Below are positions 61,088 through 64,000 of a DNA stretch of 64,000 nt, one piece after another. The notes below the pieces were generated by a model. It was not told the origin of the DNA. It made no database searches and saw nothing but the letters and a program-made list of their open reading frames with translations. This DNA is from Comamonas suwonensis (GTDB taxonomy: Bacteria > Pseudomonadota > Gammaproteobacteria > Burkholderiales > Burkholderiaceae_C), in NCBI RefSeq assembly GCF_012844455.2, contig NZ_JABBCQ020000006.1:177158-241157 (forward strand). Direction: 5' to 3'. A program made the position numbers and the translations under genes. Positions within the stretch are counted from its first letter, which is position 1; every line of letters begins with the position of its first letter.

Positions 61088-61102
61088 GCCAAGATAATGC
61101 TC

Positions 61103-61140
61103 AAGGCCGCAGGTAGCACATGCCTGCGGCCTTGTTTCTT
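61103..61140 (+). terminator. Intrinsic terminator downstream of gatB
   Basis: AAGGCCGCAGG-tagcacatg-CCTGCGGCCTT followed by GTTTCTTT. It occupies the space that a longer start (61097) of the next gene would translate, which argues against that start. Confidence 0.7.
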
Positions 61141-61198
61141 TCCGGTCATCCCCGCCATCGGTTTCCATGCCCTGCACAGCCAGCTCAGAAAAAATTCA

Positions 61199-61894
61199 GT
61201 GATCTTCTCGAACGCCACCCTCATCGAATCCGAAAAAGAGCGCAACCTCTGCACCAAGTTCTTTGCTGGCTACTTTTTCAATGAATTCACGGCCGGCTAT
61301 GCCAAGCGCATCGTCCACTTCAACCGCTACATCCAGGAAGTCACGGGGCGCGAAGACTTGGCTCTTCAAAGCCCCAATGTCTCGTTCGACACCCACGCCT
61401 ACCTGTGCCACGAACGCCTGCGCAGCAAGCTGTCCGACGTACTCGTCTCCGACCCTGCGCGGCAGACCTTTTTGTTCATCGAAACCAAGTACCTCACCAA
61501 CTGGACTTACGCGGCCGATGTGGCCAAAGGGGTGGAGCGGCTGGACAAGGTGTTTGACACCGAGAAAAAGCCCCATCTGGCCAACGCCAAGCAGCATTAC
61601 TTTCTGCTGACCTCCCGCCGCAAGGAAGAAGTGGCCGAGCGTCCTGTGCGCAACTACCCCCCGGTGCACCTGCCAATCTATGTGCCTACGCCCGTGCCCG
61701 CAGCTGCGGCAATGGCCGAAGGCGAGACAGCAGAGTCTGCCAAGGCGTCATTTACCAGCTTGTTGTACTGGGAAGATCTGGCGCAGATGTGTGATCGCTC
61801 GGAAGTGCGGCAGTACATGGAGGCGCGGTTGAAGCTGTGTGTGAGCAGTGCTCGGAATCAGCATAAGGCGGGGTATTTTTTGCCAGGGGCGTGA
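61199..61894 (+). CDS. Unrecognised protein with PD-(D/E)XK-like nuclease motif
   Basis: 231 residues from a GTG at 61199; an ATG at 61097 is in frame but would place a terminator hairpin inside the gene. I do not recognise the family. The pattern fits a PD-(D/E)XK fold: an N-terminal helix with acidic residues (TLIESEKERN), D80 in LSDVLVSDP and E95-x-K97 in FLFIETKYL, spaced 15 residues. C-terminal to this are RRKEEVAERPV and an Ala/Glu-rich stretch. GC content is like the host. The restriction- or repair-type role is inferred only. It lies between gatB and the gatB-tail remnant. Confidence 0.65.
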   Translation: MIFSNATLIESEKERNLCTKFFAGYFFNEFTAGYAKRIVHFNRYIQEVTGREDLALQSPNVSFDTHAYLCHERLRSKLSDVLVSDPARQTFLFIETKYLTNWTYAADVAKGVERLDKVFDTEKKPHLANAKQHYFLLTSRRKEEVAERPVRNYPPVHLPIYVPTPVPAAAAMAEGETAESAKASFTSLLYWEDLAQMCDRSEVRQYMEARLKLCVSSARNQHKAGYFLPGA

Positions 61895-61920
61895 GAGTTG
61901 AGCGAGGTGTTTTCAGTACC

Positions 61921-62095
61921 GCTTGACCCGTTCATTGAAGGCAAGAGCGTCAAGCCGATGAACACCACCTGTGCGATGGAAGCCATCATTGACGAGGTTA
62001 TTGCCGCTAACCCCGGCAATGTGGAGCAATACCGCACGGTAAGGACAAAGCATTTAACATGCTTACAGGCCAAATGATGGCACCCAAAAAGGGGT
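61921..62095 (+). pseudogene. Decayed second copy of the gatB 3' end
   Basis: Matches gatB positions ~60816-60995. The core encodes [20 protein letters not shown] against [20 protein letters not shown] in gatB. Across the ~58-base core (61978-62035) seven bases differ, all at synonymous third positions. After CGC a one-base deletion (CGCACGGTAAGGAC against CGCGCCGGCAAGGAC) breaks the frame. The synonymous pattern means this copy evolved as a functional gene before it was broken, so it is probably from another lineage rather than a fresh local duplication. Confidence 0.85.
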
Positions 62096-62153
62096 TAATT
62101 TTTGGTAATCCAATAACTGTTGAAATCTAAACTGGCTATTTATTTGTATAAAA

Positions 62154-62238
62154 ATGAGACAAGAAATTCATCAAGCCACCGAAGTTTTTACGCCAAGCCA
62201 GCCAGCCAGCAAAAAAAGCATTTATTGAGCGTGAGTCA
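62154..62238 (+). pseudogene. Displaced N-terminal segment of the downstream ATPase
   Basis: ATG at 62154 reads MRQEIHQATEVFTPSQPASKK, then a run of seven A (62211-62217) and a stop at 62226. Dropping one A continues as AFIERESLREKLVRAL straight into the ATPase frame, restoring a leader typical of such ATPases just before Walker A. So the true gene most likely starts at 62154 and carries a frameshift, or the assembly has a homopolymer error, or expression uses transcriptional slippage. Confidence 0.7.
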
Positions 62239-63480
62239 TTGAGAGAAAAATTGGTTAGAGCTCTTATGACCCCTGGAAAACAAATTGTTGTTTACGGACA
62301 CTCAGGCGTTGGAAAAAGCTCTTTGCTGCAAAATAAATTGCTACAAACCTATGAGCACCATATTACCACCCGGTGTATGAGAGGTATGAAGTTTGATCAA
62401 ATTATTCTTGATGCCTTCTCTCAATTAGATGCATTTTATATTTCAGAAAAATCTACCAAAAATGAGAACTCCTTGAAATTTTCAATTGAACCCCCAAAAT
62501 TATTTAGTGATATCAAATCTCAATTTGAAATTCAAAGAAAAATAGAGGGGCAACAAAAATCAGTTCCTATACTCCCCCCTCAATTAACCCCGCCCAACCT
62601 AGGAAAAATGATTGGAGAGAGCAGAGCTTGTTGGGTTATTGAAGATTTCCATAAAATTGAAGATTCTGAAAAGCAGTATCTATCTCAATTAATGAAGATT
62701 TTCATGGATTTATCTGACGATCATCCCGAGTTAAAAATAATTGCAATTGGTGCAACAAATACTGCCAGACAAGTCATTGATTACGACCAAGAAATGAAGC
62801 ATAGAGTTGCTGAAATTCATGTTCCACTCATGACATCTGAAGAAATAAAAGCAATTATTACCAAGGGATCTGATCTATTAAACATAAATTTTTCAGACAC
62901 ATTCAAAAGCTTAATTGTGCAGCATTCAGCCGGAATGGCTTCAGTAGCGCACAACTTATGCTTGAATATATGCTACGCAGCCAATGTACTTGAAACTTCA
63001 GAAAAAGCAATTAATATTACAAAAGTTCATTGGGACGACGCATTACTTAGCTACATAGAAGAATCTTCTGATAACATTCAAAATTCTTTTGAGAAAGCTT
63101 TAAATCAAAAAAGAAAAGCGAAATTTCATCACGAAAAAATAATTATTCAGGCGCTGTGTGATTTCAAGAATGGAGAAGCTGCGAGACTTGATTTACTTCA
63201 AAAAATACAAAGAGAACATACTGATTATCCCAGCACTGGATTTAAACAGCGACTTGAAAAATTATGCCTACCTGAAAAAGGTAGAATTTTAAAGTTCAAT
63301 GAGAACTCTGGTTCATTTGCATTTTACGATCCAATTTACCACGCTTATGCATTAGCACATCGTCGTGCCATATTTGAATCAAAAGAAAATTCAAGCATAT
63401 CGCCTGAAGTAAGTGCTTTTCTCGAAGCTCTGGAAGATTTATTAAGAAAAAGTAAAATTCCAGATATTGAAATTAATTAA
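62239..63480 (+). CDS. AAA+ ATPase of unknown function, AT-rich (5' frameshift)
   Basis: 413 residues from TTG 62239 (ATG 62266 is the next in-frame start); 441 if joined to the segment at 62154. Walker A GHSGVGKS (20-27), Walker B CWVIEDF (131-137), sensor 1 IGATN (170-174), a possible arginine finger in MKHRVAEIHVP and a sensor-2/lid region HSAGMASVAHNLCL point to an Orc1/RuvB-like AAA+ module. The C-terminal half (HHEKIIIQALCDFKNG, FKQRLEKLCL, FYDPIYHAYAL) looks like a winged-helix domain. Base composition is strikingly AT-rich beside the host genes, a sign of transfer. Role unknown; mobile-element or defence ATPase are the main options. Confidence 0.8.
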   Translation: MREKLVRALMTPGKQIVVYGHSGVGKSSLLQNKLLQTYEHHITTRCMRGMKFDQIILDAFSQLDAFYISEKSTKNENSLKFSIEPPKLFSDIKSQFEIQRKIEGQQKSVPILPPQLTPPNLGKMIGESRACWVIEDFHKIEDSEKQYLSQLMKIFMDLSDDHPELKIIAIGATNTARQVIDYDQEMKHRVAEIHVPLMTSEEIKAIITKGSDLLNINFSDTFKSLIVQHSAGMASVAHNLCLNICYAANVLETSEKAINITKVHWDDALLSYIEESSDNIQNSFEKALNQKRKAKFHHEKIIIQALCDFKNGEAARLDLLQKIQREHTDYPSTGFKQRLEKLCLPEKGRILKFNENSGSFAFYDPIYHAYALAHRRAIFESKENSSISPEVSAFLEALEDLLRKSKIPDIEIN

Positions 63481-63497
63481 CAATTAATTTCAATATC
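63463..63497. repeat. Perfect 16-bp inverted repeat over the ATPase stop codon
   Basis: GATATTGAAATTAATT, loop AAC, AATTAATTTCAATATC. It includes the last codons and the stop of the ATPase. There is no following T-run, so it is not a standard terminator. It also marks where the AT-rich segment ends. Confidence 0.75.
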
Positions 63498-63516
63498 CAT
63501 CGATTGCCATGCACGC

Positions 63517-63664
63517 AGAGGCCGGGTCTCCCCCTACGCTTCGCTACGAGAAACCTGCGTTGCGGCAAGCACTGAGCGAAGGGGCCAAGGGCAGTAGGGG
63601 TCCGGCTCTTTGCCTACTTTCTGGCAGCAGAAAGTAGGTCGGCAAGGCGGGCCGAGACCCGCCC
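63517..63664. repeat. Repetitive extragenic module 1
   Basis: Opens GAGGCCGGGTCTC and closes GGGCCGAGACCCGCC in inverted form. Inside it are CCCTACGCTTCGCT...AAACCTGCGT and a hairpin CCTACTTTCT / AGAAAGTAGG (63613-63638). A related module follows. Confidence 0.6.
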
Positions 63665-63731
63665 ACTGTCCATCAATTAAGCATGTCGTTTAAACAGAAG
63701 TTGCAAGCCAAATTAGCCTCCCCCGCAATCA

Positions 63732-63759
63732 CATCAAGCGCCAACAGCTATCAAAATAA
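63732..63759. repeat. REP-like palindromic repeat, copy I (partial)
   Basis: ATCAAGCGCCAACAGCTATCAAAATAA, one half of the dispersed palindrome. Confidence 0.45.
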
Positions 63760-63777
63760 CTCCAGCTTGTCGCCAGC

Positions 63778-63912
63778 GACAGAGGCCGGGATTTCGGCCC
63801 GGCAGGCGACCTTCTTTTCTTGCTCGTGCAAGCAAAGAAGGCAAAAGAACACGACCCTGCTGTCTGCGTCCCTACGCTTCGCTCCGGGCAAACCTGCGTC
63901 ACGCCATTCAGT
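63778..63912. repeat. Repetitive extragenic module 2
   Basis: GAGGCCGGGATTTCGGCCCGGCAGGCGACC, the hairpin CCTTC-TTTTCTTGC-tcgt-GCAAGCAAA-GAAGG, then CCCTACGCTTCGCTCCGGGCAAACCTGCGT as in module 1. The CTTTCTTTT/AAAAGAA style resembles abundant extragenic repeats I know from proteobacteria. The open frame on the minus strand here is repeat-derived. Nothing else is seen up to 64000. Confidence 0.6.
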
Positions 63913-64000
63913 CTGCGGTGCCGCCCAACTCGCTGCGCGGCAATGCCGCTTCGCTCAAACAAACGGCGGCAAATCAGATCACGAAGCAACGCTGTCCTGC

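Noticed and set aside
61097..61198. Upstream ATG start for the nuclease-like protein
   Set aside because: The added 34 residues are encoded by a terminator-like hairpin and look non-conserved; the GTG at 61199 is preferred, though not proven.
62211..62217. Programmed -1 ribosomal frameshift at the A7 run of the ATPase
   Set aside because: A -1 shift leads to a frame that does not match the ATPase; +1 or deletion of one A is required, so a classical slippery heptamer does not explain it.
63729..63989. 86-codon minus-strand open frame
   Set aside because: Lies entirely in repetitive extragenic DNA; Arg/Ser/Cys-rich translation typical of repeat-derived frames.
61040..64000. Transposase, integrase or CRISPR array in the accessory region
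   Set aside because: Looked for and not found: no integrase/transposase motifs, no regularly spaced repeats and no tRNA gene. The integration scar is the gatB tail only.

Overview
The window is chromosomal DNA of a betaproteobacterium, most likely family Comamonadaceae and probably Comamonas or a close relative. This is inferred from the protein sequences, the moderately high GC content, the gene neighbourhoods (atp, ybeD-like/lipB/lipA, gatCAB next to mreBCD) and two dispersed intergenic repeat families I associate with this family. No 16S or tRNA gene is present, so the genus is an inference. Nearly everything up to 61 kb is conserved housekeeping DNA.

Layout. 0-3 kb: end of an RND efflux transporter with its outer-membrane factor, then a membrane-anchored dihaem cytochrome c. 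3-8.2 kb: YheT-type hydrolase pair, LemA/TPM cluster, a cold-shock/DUF1294 fusion and a small lipoprotein. 8.3-15.5 kb (minus): complete ATP synthase operon atpIBEFHAGDC. 15.9-17.9 kb: DUF493-lipB-lipA. 18.4-21.1 kb (minus): regulatory-type PTS (mannose-type EIIA, HPr, EI). 21.2-25.9 kb: lipoprotein, thioredoxin-like protein, cytochrome c' divergent from a b-type cytochrome, acetyltransferase, glycosyltransferase-like protein and peroxiredoxin. 26-36.1 kb (minus): fused str and S10 ribosomal operons rpsL-rpsG-fusA-tuf-rpsJ-rplC-D-W-B-rpsS-rplV-rpsC-rplP-rpmC-rpsQ, ended by a strong terminator. 36.2-45.2 kb: D,D-carboxypeptidase, hydrolase, [2Fe-2S] protein, VanZ-like protein, HemJ and HemB, CorA-like transporter, dienelactone hydrolase, MarC, hemerythrin. 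45.4-49.2 kb (minus): four-gene MCE lipid-transport ABC system. 49.5-52.5 kb: GMC oxidoreductase and TSUP permease, with a possible small-RNA gene between them. 52.6-57.4 kb (minus): mreB-mreC-mreD-mrdA. 57.6-61 kb: gatC-gatA-gatB.

The unusual part is 61.1-63.5 kb, directly after gatB. It holds an unrecognised protein with a PD-(D/E)XK-like nuclease motif, then a decayed second copy of the gatB 3' end whose core differs from resident gatB only at synonymous positions, then a strikingly AT-rich AAA+ ATPase gene. The ATPase is interrupted near its start by a single-base frameshift in a run of seven A. A perfect 16-bp inverted repeat overlaps its stop codon. This looks like imported accessory DNA placed behind gatB, and it is the best candidate here for an undescribed (perhaps defence-type) locus. 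No function can be proven from sequence alone. The last 500 bases are repetitive extragenic DNA.

Two repeat families run through the window. One is an ~80-100 bp GC-rich hairpin element found seven times, always just after a stop codon and always in the sense orientation of the upstream gene, including inside operons. The other is a ~40-50 bp imperfect palindrome found nine times between genes.
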